Shown one piece after another: positions 9,241-19,195 of a DNA stretch of 31,647 bases (the first letter of the stretch is position 1; the number at the start of each line of letters is the position of its first letter). The stretch is from Chara braunii (taxonomy: Eukaryota > Streptophyta > Charophyceae > Charales > Characeae). Position numbers and translations under genes: made by a program. The notes under the pieces were generated by a model. That model searched no databases. It worked only from the letters and a program-made list of their open reading frames with translations, and was not told the DNA's origin. The stretch covers positions 281,789 through 313,435 of the forward strand of contig BFEA01000246.1 in the NCBI GenBank assembly GCA_003427395.1, written 5' to 3'.

Positions 9241-11280
9241 TTATATTCAATAGGAGAGGTAGATCAACTGAGGACGTTCGCTCGTTCGCTGCAGTATAAC
9301 TACGCTTGGTTAAACACCAAGTGAACTCGAATATCATCCGTTCCCTTGGACGCCGATTTCCTCGGTACGAAACGAACGTCGATTGACTAGGTCGACCTTA
9401 ACCAAACGTGAAACCCACAAATAACCCTAGTCTCTGTACAACTCTCTGAAGACAAAATAAATAAAATCAATACACCTTATATTCAATCGTATGATATCAG
9501 GTCAGTCCACGTCGGGGAGAACGCCAAACCGACGCAGAAGCCGATCCTGATCGGTTTTTGAGTTGATGAAATGATCTGCTAAAGTTATTTTTCCCAGCCG
9601 ACGTGATCGAAGAGACCTTTATATCGCCGCTTCCGAGGCGGAGACCCTCTATCAACGAACCGATTTTGAAAAGGACAACCTCATACTTGATATATGGGTA
9701 GGCTAGTTGACATGTTTCGATGACCTCCGGTCCATTACAGTCTTACTAATTGAAACATACAGACAAGACCGGTATGTTAGATCCCTGATTTGCCCCTCAG
9801 ATGGTTCTGGAGAAAACTCAGCATAGTCATTACGCTGCCCTTCTCGCAACTCGCGAATGTTATCGCATGATGTGGGTTGAGTAATTATCAAAGAATGATG
9901 ATTAAAATCAAAGGTGTACTTAATCTTTTATTTCGCGCTCGCTCTTCTTTTGGCTCGAACCTTCCACGACTATGGTGCCTACGTGCATGCACGTCGAGGA
10001 CTAATATCATTTTAGGACTAAAACTTCTTATGCCAACGACGTTGCACTCCAACAATGGCTCATAAGATAGTCACTCCAAAGGTTGTTAAGTCAACTCCCT
10101 TCTGTACGAGACTTGGGAAAGACAAAAATCTCCCTTCAGCAGTTGCGTACCCACCCTCTAGAAAGTGGTATGAGGTACTCCTCCTCCTCGTCCGAGCACA
10201 AAACTCGGATCTCAGAAGTCGGTTTATCTCCGTTGAATCGGCGGTGTACCCCCCTGTAGAACAGTCCACTCTAGGTCAATAATAACATCGACTCCTAAAG
10301 CAACGAACCCCGACAACAGATGGTTCATAGAGAGAGAGAACGTATCCACCGTGAGTCGATTTTTCCTAAGTTCAAAGTGACTGAAATGAAAGGATTCAGA
10401 AAAGATAGATAACGATAATCATTTGGACAGGTATAGGAAGACGAGGTCATTCGGGATAGAAAGGGTAAACCTCATGAAAATGCTAAGTCCTATTGACTTC
10501 ATCTTGATTATATCCACGAGTTTCTTTCAAGGTACCTGATGAATTTATCCACTTCATCCAAGTGATTTTGTTATGCAGGTATGTGAAAGGTAGAAAGAGG
10601 ACAATCATTTTTTCATCTCAAATAGGCATACCCAATCTCCTTTGTAAGTATCCTTCTACCTACATGCACTCAAAGAAAACAAAACGAATTCAAAACAAAC
10701 CAATGAAACACTATACCCAAGTCAGACCTTACCTTTCACATGCATGACTCGCACACTCTTTCCTCTACCCTTTTCCTTTAAACGTTCAAAACGAACAAGG
10801 TCAAGCAAGGTGTGGGTTAACACGGTTGTGAAAAGGAGTCTGAGTCATTCAATTAACCTTGAGTGAAGTAGATCGACCCACTCAAGAAAGCTAAGTAATG
10901 TCCCAACTGAGTAAACGAACAAATGTCATTGACATCGACCACGTTCATTCCACAATTCGCCCAACCACAACCTCACCATAAAAAACGATCCACCATTCTC
11001 CCTCAGCAACCAAACCCCAACAAAGCGAACTAAAATAGGGTAACCCTTGGGGAGGGCGGTCCCAACAAGTCCCACATGGTCCCACTATCCCAGACATACC
11101 TCAACTCAATACACACTGCACCACCAAGTCTGAAGGATTGTTCCATGTCCACTATTGGTCTCAAACTGTCCTCTATAAAAATTAACTCGAGCCGCAACGC
11201 ACCGGTCAATGTCGCACTTCAAAACAAATAAACCTCGACCTCACTAACGATGGGCAGCACTACCAAAAAGGAGTATAACG
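9241..11280. other. Two kilobases of unassigned sequence
   Basis: Composition is less AT-rich than the flanks. Short frames are open on both strands, the longest on the minus strand around 9508-9750 and 10060-10269. None shows a protease, RT, integrase, transposase or host-protein motif that I recognise. It lies downstream of the leftward TATA candidate at 11742-11748, so it could be the decayed body of a transcription unit or LTR element on the minus strand. I found no primer-binding site or terminal repeats to support that. Confidence 0.35.
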
Positions 11281-11288
11281 CTGAAAAA

Positions 11289-11450
11289 ATCCGGCAGCAC
11301 CTTCCCTTAGAAAGGCCTTGATGTCGAGGTGGCAATCCGGCAACACCTCCCTTAAGGAGGGCCTTGACGTCACGACAACAATCCGACAGGACCTCCCCTA
11401 AGGAGGGCCTTGAAGTCATGGCAGCAAACCAACAACATCATCCCTTGACG
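11289..11450. repeat. 46-bp tandem repeat, about 3.5 units
   Basis: Units begin at 11289, 11335 and 11381 (ATCCGGCAGCACC, ATCCGGCAACACC, ATCCGACAGGACC), with a weaker fourth near 11427. Each holds a small CCTYCCYTWAGGAGGGCCTTGA block with internal symmetry (CCTCCC...GGAGGG), so each unit can form a short stem-loop. Confidence 0.9.
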
Positions 11451-11741
11451 CCGCGGTTGAGGGTCATAGCTATAGCTATGGCTGCCGGTTGAAGCTGCTG
11501 CCACCTAACCCCACCTCCATGCAGATCTCTAGTAAAAATGTAATCCTAGCACTTGGGCGGAGTACCCCTAACCTTGGCTATGGCTGACCTCCTCCTCCTC
11601 TAGCTTCCTGCAATCACCCCATTCCTCCAGCAGCCCCTCCTTCAACTCCCTCAATATCTCCCTCCGCAACTGGCCAGCATTTAACCAAGTGACTGTGAGC
11701 AACACTTCCACAAGTGCGAGGCAATTGTGGGAGAACCTGCC

Positions 11742-11748
11742 TTTTATA
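11742..11748 (-). promoter_or_regulatory. TATA-box candidate facing left
   Basis: The minus strand reads AACTATAAAAGGCAGG, a strong match to a pol II TATA box, with CTCGCACTTG about 30 nt downstream where initiation could occur. Upstream on the same strand are AAGGGCCCAGAC and TGAGCCCA, which resemble the TGGGCC/GGGCCC elements common in plant promoters. No convincing coding exon follows, so it may be an LTR or pseudogene promoter. Confidence 0.4.
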
Positions 11749-11809
11749 GTTTTTTAGAGAGATTGTGGGCAACCTTTTTCCCCACTGAAAAAAAATGGGC
11801 TCAGTCTGG

Positions 11810-11838
11810 GCCCTTGATCTGAAATTAAGATCAAGGGC
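11810..11838. repeat. 11-bp perfect inverted repeat
   Basis: GCCCTTGATCT and AGATCAAGGGC flank a 7-nt spacer. It lies about 65 bp upstream (on the minus strand) of the TATA candidate, so it could be a promoter element or a remnant of a terminal repeat. Confidence 0.7.
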
Positions 11839-12091
11839 TCGAGATGTTGAGTTTTCCCTCGGGAAACTAGGGCCCTTCAACTTTTAATGCACCTGACTCT
11901 TATCCCAGACCGTGTGCATTGAAAAAATGCCACATCATGCCTTTCCTTGCTGTGCTGCTCCAAGCACAACAACTCCTTTCAATTCGCACCTTCCTTGGCT
12001 CGTGGCAGGTTCGTGCCCCTCCCCCTACTGCTTACTGTCTGCTGCATGTTCGGGGAAGGGCAGACGAACCTAACCGAAAACAGAGTCGGAC

Positions 12092-12165
12092 TCAAAAAAA
12101 GAAAAAAAATTAGAAAAGAAAGAAAAATAAAAGAAAAAAAGGTAAAGAAAAATAAAAAATAAAAA
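12092..12165 (+). repeat. A-rich tract, possible retroposon tail
   Basis: About 74 bp of A/G-rich sequence with a few T, dominated by runs of A. It ends exactly where a CTAGGCTACC terminus begins. It may be the 3' tail of a plus-strand retroposon, but no head was recognised upstream. Confidence 0.4.
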
Positions 12166-12256
12166 CTAGGCTACCAGCCGGGCTGCTCGGGACACCCTAT
12201 ATTTATGGAGGGTCTGACCGTGCAAGGAAAATTGAAGGTTCTAGCACAGACCCCTG
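12166..12256 (+). mobile_element. Fragment of CTAGGCTACC hAT-like MITE, left end
   Basis: CTAGGCTACCAGCCGGGCTG matches the left end of the element at 13572-13848, and the similarity continues through CCGTGCAAGG and GAAGGTTCTAGCA. It then stops, and no matching right end follows. It is a truncated copy. Confidence 0.7.
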
Positions 12257-12489
12257 TTTTTATGGGCATCAACTTTGTTTTAGAGAGATTTTTTTTTTTT
12301 TAATCTTCGTATACACCCCCCGGTATTAAACAATAGGTAGCCTCGTGGAGCCACAAGGCTGCACATCTTTCCATATTCTAGCGGAAGATTCATTCTCATT
12401 TCGTACATTTTGATTATTTTTTTTCTTTTTTCTTCTCGTTTGAGGGTCACGAGGCCCCGTGGCACAACAAAAAGGAAGGGGGGCTTGGT
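12257..12489. other. Unassigned AT-rich stretch in MITE/SINE nest
   Basis: Contains a 12-T run near 12290, GGTAGCCTCG near 12335 that recalls a MITE end but lacks a target duplication, and GTCACGAGGCCCCGTGGC near 12447 with local symmetry. No gene is seen. Confidence 0.4.
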
Positions 12490-12690
12490 TTTTATCTGGA
12501 TTCAAATTTGAGTCTATATTTCAACAGTTCGTAGGTGCCTCACGACACCACGAAGTTCCCTGCCTCATTGGTAGGGTTTGGCAGGAGGAAAACGAATAGA
12601 AACTCTGGGGTAAGCATCCCCACGCACCGCACCGGGTTGCGCATGGATTCGAACTTGGGTTTGTGTTTCATCGGTTCGTGGGACACCAAC
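12490..12690 (-). repeat. Two related tRNA-like units (SINE remnant)
   Basis: The minus strand has CAAGTTCGAATCC (plus 12644-12660) and AATTTGAATCC (plus 12495-12506). Each is preceded by a similar block, CCCACGAACCGATGAAACA and CACCTACGAACTGTTGAAAT. TTCGAATCC fits a pol III B-box. The two units are about 150 bp apart, which suggests a dimeric or duplicated SINE. No clear A-box is present. Confidence 0.45.
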
Positions 12691-12732
12691 AACCCCCCTG
12701 AAAAACGAGGTAAGTTTTTATTTATTTTTTTC

Positions 12733-12840
12733 CTAATCTACTAGAGTGGCCTAGGACCATTTGCCCGGCCATACCAAAATAAAATTAAAAAATAAAAATT
12801 ATATATTTTGATTTTGTATTTTAAATATCAACTGGATTCA
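12733..12840 (-). mobile_element. Fragment of CTAGGCTACC hAT-like MITE, inverted
   Basis: CTAATCTACTAGAGTGGCC is a decayed form of CTAGGCTACCAAAGTGGCC, the right end of the 13572-13848 element read on the other strand. The similarity continues through ATTTGCCCGGCC and an AT-rich block with TATTTTAAATAT. The opposite end is absent. Confidence 0.65.
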
Positions 12841-12864
12841 AGATTTATTACTATTATTATTTTA

Positions 12865-13095
12865 TCGTTTTTTTATTTATGCGTATGATCCTTACGCAGA
12901 CTCTATGCAATTTCATACCGCGCGACTGTTTTCAACCGCGTGATCTTGTTGATCGTGCTACCGAAATCGACCGCGCCTTATTTCCCCCATCTGCGGTTGC
13001 TCCATAAAAAGAAGTTAGCCCAACTTCGGCCTCATGTAGATTCGATCTTGGTACCCTTCGGGTGAGAGTCTCATGCGCTTATCTACTGGGTTGCT
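12865..13095 (-). mobile_element. tRNA-derived SINE
   Basis: On the minus strand a tRNA-like head begins near 13090. GGAGCAACCCAGTAGATAAG matches an A-box/D-arm, CATGAGACTCTCACCCGAAGG fills the anticodon-arm region, and CAAGATCGAATCT is a near-consensus B-box. A roughly 130-bp body follows and ends in an A-rich tail (ATAAATAAAAAAACGATAAA, plus about 12865-12890). Pol III promoter boxes plus an A-rich tail are the standard SINE layout. The family was not identified and a target duplication was not established. Confidence 0.65.
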
Positions 13096-13179
13096 CCTAC
13101 TACGGTTGTAATAGGAACAATTCTTTTATAAGAAGAGTTTGCCCATCTTCATAGGCTGCCCATATGGGCTTAGTAGACT

Positions 13180-13470
13180 AACTTGAAGCCTACCCCAACC
13201 ACAAAACTCGGTTTGCCGCCCCTCCGCGATGGACGGACATTCAACCCATGGCTAGGCACCTAATCTCCACTATTCCGCATTTGGCTCATGCTTAGCCTTA
13301 ACGCATAATATCAAGGTCGGGCACGAGCCTTTCCTTAATTAGTCGACCCGCGGCCCCAACGGGGCCGCACCTTTGCTGCTCGATCCTGACTTGCTCGACC
13401 ATCTCTTCCCACCGCTTAGATTCCGAACCGTGCGTTTATACTTTAGGTAGGGAAAAAATAGATTTAGAGT
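13180..13470 (-). other. Possible organelle-derived fragment (group II intron-like)
   Basis: Composition shifts to GC-richer. The minus strand contains CGCACGGTTCGGAATCTAAG (plus 13417-13436), which resembles the 3' strand of group II intron domain V and the sequence after it in plant organelles. It is followed by a perfect hairpin CGGCCCC-GTT-GGGGCCG (plus 13351-13367). The 5' strand of domain V was not found. This may be a nuclear insertion of mitochondrial DNA, but the match is short. Confidence 0.3.
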
Positions 13471-13571
13471 TTCAATGACTGTTCGTATACGTGGCCTCGC
13501 CAAAATGGAGTACAGTCAGTCACACCGCCGGTCATCATCCATTATTCCCAGACATGGATAAGCGTCCAGAC

Positions 13572-13848
13572 CTAGGCTACCAGCCGGGCCGCCTGGGTTC
13601 CGGTTGACCAGCCCGTGCAAGGGCCAGAGAAGGTTCCAGCAAAAAAAAAAAAAAATCCAGAAACTCCAAAAACAAACTATATTATGCAGAAAAATAAACT
13701 GAACAACTTTTGCCTCAGAGTCACATCGAAATTCTTCACCAAATTTAGAATATAAAATAAAATTTAAAAATAATTTCTTTTATTTTTATTTTCTTAATTG
13801 TTTTTGGCCCGATCGGGCAAGTGACCCTGGGCCACTTTGGTAGCCTAG
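13572..13848. mobile_element. hAT-like MITE, CTAGGCTACC family, 277 bp
   Basis: Perfect 10-bp ends CTAGGCTACC and GGTAGCCTAG are flanked by an exact 8-bp duplication GTCCAGAC (13564-13571 and 13849-13856). It has GC-rich terminal blocks and an A15 run inside. On the minus strand, 13677-13740 carries the core GATGTGACTCTGAGGCAAAA, nearly identical to that of 6759-6990. The intact ends suggest it is the younger of the two copies. Confidence 0.92.
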
Positions 13849-13856
13849 GTCCAGAC

Positions 13857-14778
13857 TGATATCTAATAAATTTTTGGTAGGTCTTTCGGTCAAAGGTCAG
13901 GTTCGGGTAGACTTTAAGCAAATAATTCACTCATCAAGTCACGAAGTCCGGACAACATTTGCCAAAGTTGGACATCATCCGACATTTAAAAATACAGGCA
14001 GATTTAATTTTTACCCCGACAGTGTTACCCTAAGCAGTTGTCGCCTTTTGTAGAGAATGTATCGTCACCAAATTACTGATTCATATATGATTATTTTACA
14101 AAGTTTACATGTAATGCCAAGACATACATGCAACCAAATGACCAAGTTGGATGGTTATACAAATCATAATAATCCTGGTGCATATGGTTAGGACGATTAT
14201 TCAACCATACCGAAGAAAAAATATTTGATTTACTATCAACTTAGTTTCCTTTTTATTTTATCTCATGCACACAAGTGCTAACTCATGTAATTTTGTAGAA
14301 AGGAAGCTAATTGTTTCACGTTATTATATTTGACAACATTCTCACTATGACAATAGGTTTTTCAAAATTCACACTAAGTCGGGTTTAAAAATGAACCTCA
14401 CCTAGTTGAAGACTCGGTTCAATATTTAATGGTATCAACGCAATGTTTGATTTGGTAAATTTTTAATAACATCTCCTACTAAACTCTCAAAATTTATATT
14501 AACTCAGAACATAGTTTAACTCATTTTCCTAGCTTAAATTTTTTCCAACTATTCAATTGCCTATCGCTTTAGCTTATAGTAAGCATTCAAATAAATACTT
14601 TATAAAAGATACTTGTCATCTCAACTATAACGATATTTTAGGATATGTGAATTATTCGAATAACACTCATAATGTTTTATTTTTGTTTCAATAAAATATT
14701 TATCATTAAAATTGTTTGCAAATTATGTAAATCAAACTTTATCTTGTGAGATTTATTGCACCACTTGATAAAAATGAT
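13857..14778. other. AT-rich spacer without gene
   Basis: About 920 bp of AT-rich sequence between two hAT-like MITEs, with stops in all frames. No repeat or RNA structure was recognised. Confidence 0.6.
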
Positions 14779-14786
14779 GTATCTAC

Positions 14787-15286
14787 CTAGGAAGATTCTC
14801 ACGCCTGGCCGGTCCTGCCCGGCCGGGCACCCGGCATGACGCCCGGAGGGGGTCTGCGCCCGGGATACCCTGGCGTGCAAAAAAAAAAAAAAAANGTTTT
14901 TTTTTTTTTTTTTTTTTTTTTTGCGCCCTCTCAGAGGACTCCAAATTCGGGGCGTTTCGTTTTTTGCAAGTTGACTGTCAAGGGGGGGGGGNGGGGGGTA
15001 TAAATTGGTTTTAAAGAGGCAAAAGAGGGGTACCTTTGTGTGATTCTGTTATGTTTTTTTTTTATCTCCGATTCTGTGAGGAATTATAATGTGACCCTCA
15101 ACCAAAAGTCGTTTGTATTTCAATTCTACACAACATATTTTGTTTTCCAGAATTTTTTGAGGTTTTTTTTTTTTTTTTTGGCGCTGGGGCTGCCTGGAAC
15201 CCTGCCCGGGGGTCATGCCCGACCGCCCACCCGGGCGTGTACCCGGGCACAAGTTGGGTGCCCCGGCGCCCGGGAAAACAGCCTAG
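14787..15286 (+). mobile_element. hAT-like MITE, second CTAGG family, 500 bp
   Basis: The ends CTAGGAAGATT and AAACAGCCTAG share the CTAGG terminus and are flanked by an exact 8-bp duplication GTATCTAC (14779-14786 and 15287-15294). Terminal blocks are GC-rich with CCCGGGC-like repeats. The interior has an A-run then a T-run (14879-14922, one N at 14896), a G-run with an N at 14992, and the shared core at 15077-15139 (AATGTGACCCTCAACCAAAA). The homopolymers flanking the N positions suggest sequencing or assembly uncertainty. No transposase is encoded. Confidence 0.9.
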
Positions 15287-15294
15287 GTATCTAC

Positions 15295-16047
15295 ACATTA
15301 AAAAAAATCAAACCACCTTTCTTAAAAGATTCATTTTGCTACGTTATCGACAGTGAGGTATCCTTGCAATAAAATTATGAGACAAACAATCATTGTGTGA
15401 TACTCAATGTATCACTTTATCCGTCGTGGTGAATTTTTATACTAGAAATCACCATAACATTTAAGCTGCTAACATTATTCGTGCTATTTTATTGATAATA
15501 ATATGCCATCACTTCTACATCATTTAATGTATCACTTATCACGTGAGACTTATTTTGTCGCTTTATCATCGGTGATTTACCCTAATGCAATAATTTGTTT
15601 ATTGCTCTGGTAAATGAGATTGTTATTTTGAAGTTGTTTTTGCTGTTACCATTTTTTAAAGTTTGAACAACTTTTGAAGGCCAATTATCACGTCATTTGA
15701 GGTTAACAATTTGAACCTTCGGTTATTGAGATACATATTGTCGCATCTTTCATAGATGCCATTGTTGTAGTTCGTTTCAACAATTAACTTTTAGTTTCAA
15801 AATTGAATTTGTTGGACGAAATTTGATAGGTCGTACTTAAGTTTGATTGGTAGTTTATCGTGAAATACTTTTGTTGAACATGGATAGTTAGTGCAATAAC
15901 TTCATGTGGTAACCTAACTTTAATATTGACTGACATTATTGCAATGTATATTTTAAAAAATATTCATTTTTTTTTTGTAAAAATGTTAGAAAGATCAGTT
16001 CAGTATCTTAAACCATCAGCTAACGGACATTTACTATTCTCAAAAAT
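15295..16047. other. AT-rich spacer without gene
   Basis: About 750 bp with stops in all frames. No repeat ends or RNA genes were recognised. Confidence 0.6.
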
Positions 16048-16280
16048 GCAATACACTGCGACTGTGGTAAGATGAATAGTGATCTGACATTGCATATGTT
16101 CGGGGGGAAAAGGCTGGTGGACCAAAAAATTAAGGATTGAAAGTGAAATTGGAAAAAAAAAGAAAATAAATGAGAAAAAAATGGGCAGTCTAGGCAGATG
16201 TCCTGCCCTGCTAGCACGACACTAATCTTAGAAAGAAAAAAAAAGAAAACAAAGACAGATTTAAATGTAATATTCATGCG

Positions 16281-16560
16281 ATACATCCTCGAAAGAAATG
16301 GTGTGAGTGTGCCCTGACTGAGGGCATTCCCACAAATGTAAAAAAAAATGAAAGATATGGCCGGTCATATACAGTCTCGACAGTACTAGTGTGAGTATCT
16401 CAATGAGGGTCTTTTCTGAGAAGGTGAGAAAGACTCTGCCTCTGGTAGGGCAGTACAAGAAAGGGGGGGGGGGGGAAGACAATGATTTGGTCGTGATAAT
16501 GGTCAAATACATTCTGGAAAGTACAATTGTGAGTATGCCTTAGGTCAGATGGCTTCCCCC
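16281..16560. repeat. Degenerate dispersed repeat, three units
   Basis: A loosely conserved block of the form ATACAnNCT(C/G)GA-AG then GTGTGAGTATG recurs at about 16281, 16369 and 16507, each followed by a GAGGGC or similar segment. Spacing is uneven (88 and 138 bp). A possible fourth relative lies near 16050. A 14-G run is at about 16461-16475. Confidence 0.45.
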
Positions 16561-17557
16561 ATATCTTTCATGAAAGGGCAACGACTTCTGTTTATTATTG
16601 ATCTGAATTTTTTTTATTTTATTTTTTTTGCTTGTTTTTTCGGTGCCATCTGTTGGCATGAGGTACAACACATGATTTTTCAGGTAGGGTGGTACCAGTA
16701 CCCCAAAATTTTCTTTTCAGCTTGTTATTGTAGCAATCAGGCTCATAAACGTGCAACTTTTGGTTCGTTAATTTAGCTCCGTATGAATTGGTGGTTTAAG
16801 AGTTTGTGGTTAAGGCTTCTATAGTAGCCTTAACGACACTACTTGAACTTGTTGAGGAATAAGTTGATTAAATAGGAAGTGATAACTATTATGAACGCTG
16901 ATGACGTAAAAATTTTGAACTCATTTATGAGTGAATTAATTATTATTGAGAGACCATAACCACTATGCAAGTTCAGAAGAGGGAAATAGGATGCGTAAGA
17001 CAAATGAATGATTAAGATTTGAACCTGATCCTTGACATATGTCAAGGAGGAGAAAATGTGAGACTCATTGCACAAAATCCATAAATGATATAAATAAATG
17101 TAGTATCGCTGTAAAAGTTAAGGAGGTAGAAGTGTATGAATTTTATATCACCCTTCTTAAGTTATGAAATTTCTAAAAAACTACTTCCCTATGCGAGTTA
17201 ACGCTGAAATTTTAGAATCTTCCAACAAATTTTTAAATTTCAGCTTTTTGAATTCCATATAGGGCATCATGCCAATAGTCAAAGTGTTGGGATTGTGTCC
17301 ACATATGGGTATAATGCATTATTTTTATTGAGATATTGCTTGCGCGAAACTCTTCAGGAATTCGTACGAAAACTATATTATTTATAATTTTGAATAAAAA
17401 ATTAGTTTTCTGACTCGATTATCGCTTAATTATAATACCCAAACTTTATAACGGACCCTTTATAACGTACTATCACCTTACACATTTGGACCTTTTTCAA
17501 ACGAAACGTATGAATATATCACAAGCGGTTATCGGGTAGCTGAAAATTCAGGAATTG
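16561..17557. other. AT-rich spacer without gene
   Basis: About 1 kb with several short frames but no recognised motif. TGTTGGGATTGTGTCC at 17286 resembles the start of a plant LTR, but no matching end or primer-binding site was found. Confidence 0.5.
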
Positions 17558-17953
17558 AAATTTTGAAGTGGGAGTTTTTGGCAGTCCGAAAATCCTGAAT
17601 GGTCCTGAAGTGGTGAAAGATCCGAAGACCCTGAAAACCACATGTTTAGGCAGGCTGCATCCTGAAGTGGTGAAGGGTGTCTTGAAGTGGTCAAGTGAGA
17701 ATTTTTTGCAGTCTGAAAATCATGAATGGTCCTGAAGTGATGAAAGGTCCGAAGACCATGAAAATCACCCTTCACCACTTGAGGATGCAGCCTGTCTAAA
17801 CAGGTGGTTTTCAGGGTCTTCGGAGTTTTTACCACTTCAGGACCATTCATGATTTTCATACCTGAATGGTCATGAAGTGGTGAAAGGTCCGAAGACTTTG
17901 AAAACCACTTGTTTTTGCAGGCTGCATCCTGAAGTGGTGAAGGGTGTCTTGAA
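17558..17953. repeat. Forward-reverse-forward inverted repeat complex
   Basis: A block of about 80 bp (ATGGTCCTGAAGTGGTGAAA ... GATCCGAAGACC ... GGCAGGCTGCATCC ... GGTGAAGGGTG) lies forward at about 17600-17680, reversed at 17767-17848 and forward again at 17868-17953. A partial forward unit is at about 17727-17765. The reversed copy can pair with either forward copy. The open frame across this block on the minus strand comes from the repetition and is not a gene. Confidence 0.85.
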
Positions 17954-18299
17954 TTGGTGATGAAAAATACAACTATTGTTAACCTTCTCTCGGATATATA
18001 TGTACACAAAGTTGTACAAAGTTAAATATTTGAGATACGTGTAACCAAGAAAAAAAAAAATTGAAAAAAATATATGTTATGTGTCATTGCAATACAAATA
18101 ATATTTGGTTGGGGGTCATTCTGAAATAGGTATTCGAATCCGATAAATAAATAATAACAAAATAATAAATAATATGGATAATTACTTTGTACCTCGAATA
18201 CTTGACCCTGATGTTTAGACCAGACGTCCCGGACCCCAGTTATTTAAGATATGGGATATGTGATTTTTTACGGATATAGAGGGGCCATGTGTTTCTTGA

Positions 18300-18475
18300 C
18301 GCACGACACTACTTGCACTTGTTGTCGACATCCCTTGCAATAGTTGCAACAACAGTTGCAGCAAGCATTGATGTAGCAGCGGTTATTGAAGGCACTGTTG
18401 CAACAACAATTGCAGCGACAGTCAATGCATACACTTTTGTAGTAGTAACAGTCGCAACAATTATTGCAACATCTT
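18300..18475 (+). repeat. GCA/ACA trinucleotide-like low-complexity tract
   Basis: Imperfect GTTGCAACAACAGTTGCAGC-type sequence keeps one frame open for 83 codons rich in Ala, Thr and Val. Composition alone explains it; there is no recognisable domain. Confidence 0.6.
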
Positions 18476-18617
18476 CCTATAGAGGTAACATTGTTTCATT
18501 AGTGGATTGGTTCATCCTAAGTGTGTTTCATTGTCTGTAACTAAGGTCAAGATGCTTCACTGTTGGATCTAGTCATTTGGGTGAAACAAGGGTTGTTGTA
18601 GCGAGAATCTTCAACAC

Positions 18618-19195
18618 ACATATATACGCATACATACACGTACACACATATACACACACACATGAACATACTCACAAGCTTGGAGAGGACCCTCAACCAA
18701 TATAAGTACGCCTTTGCAATATCTACAATTTTTTTTAATTTATTTTTTTTGCAATTTTAGTCTGTCTTGGGCAAATCCATGTCCAGGCAGATGGTTGGGA
18801 AGGTGTCCGGTCGGACATCCCAAAGAACTAGGAGGAGCCTAAAAATCTGCTCTAGTAACTATATGATTTTTATCAAAATCTTTTACTATACGAGTCATCT
18901 CTCTACAGTTGCTATATATTGCTTCAACAATGTATATGTTTGTACTAGTGTTTGTACACGTAGTGATAGTGTTGTAAGTCCGAGGGTCGCTACACCAGAC
19001 TTGTGACACCAACAATGTGAGTGTGTGCGTGTGTGTTTATATACATGTATATGTATGTCCACTTGTGTATTTGACTGTAAGGTTGTGGGTTGCGGTAACA
19101 AATTTCTTATAGAAATAATGTATGTGTTGTGTATATATGTGTGTATGTGATATGTGTACATGTGTATGTGACATGCGTATGTGTATATATTATAC
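18618..19195. repeat. CA/TA and TG/TA microsatellites in opposite polarity
   Basis: About 18618-18662 is a mixed (CA)/(TA) run on the plus strand. 19017-19060 and 19121-19195 are mixed (TG)/(TA) runs, so the two blocks are mutually complementary across about 350 bp. Between them, near 18800-18818, is GGTGTCCGGTCGGACATCCC, a short palindrome that resembles the GTCCG-rich ends of the element at 20455-20917. Confidence 0.6.

Noticed and set aside
12335-12345. GGTAGCCTCG considered as the right end of the 12166 MITE
   Set aside because: No 8-bp target duplication matches the left flank, and the similarity does not extend inward.
17286-17560. TGTTGGGATTGTGTCC considered as the start of a Copia LTR
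   Set aside because: No matching LTR end, duplicate LTR, primer-binding site or coding region was found.
17548-18009. A 153-codon minus-strand frame with internal protein repeats
   Set aside because: The repeated peptides come directly from the forward-reverse-forward DNA repeat.
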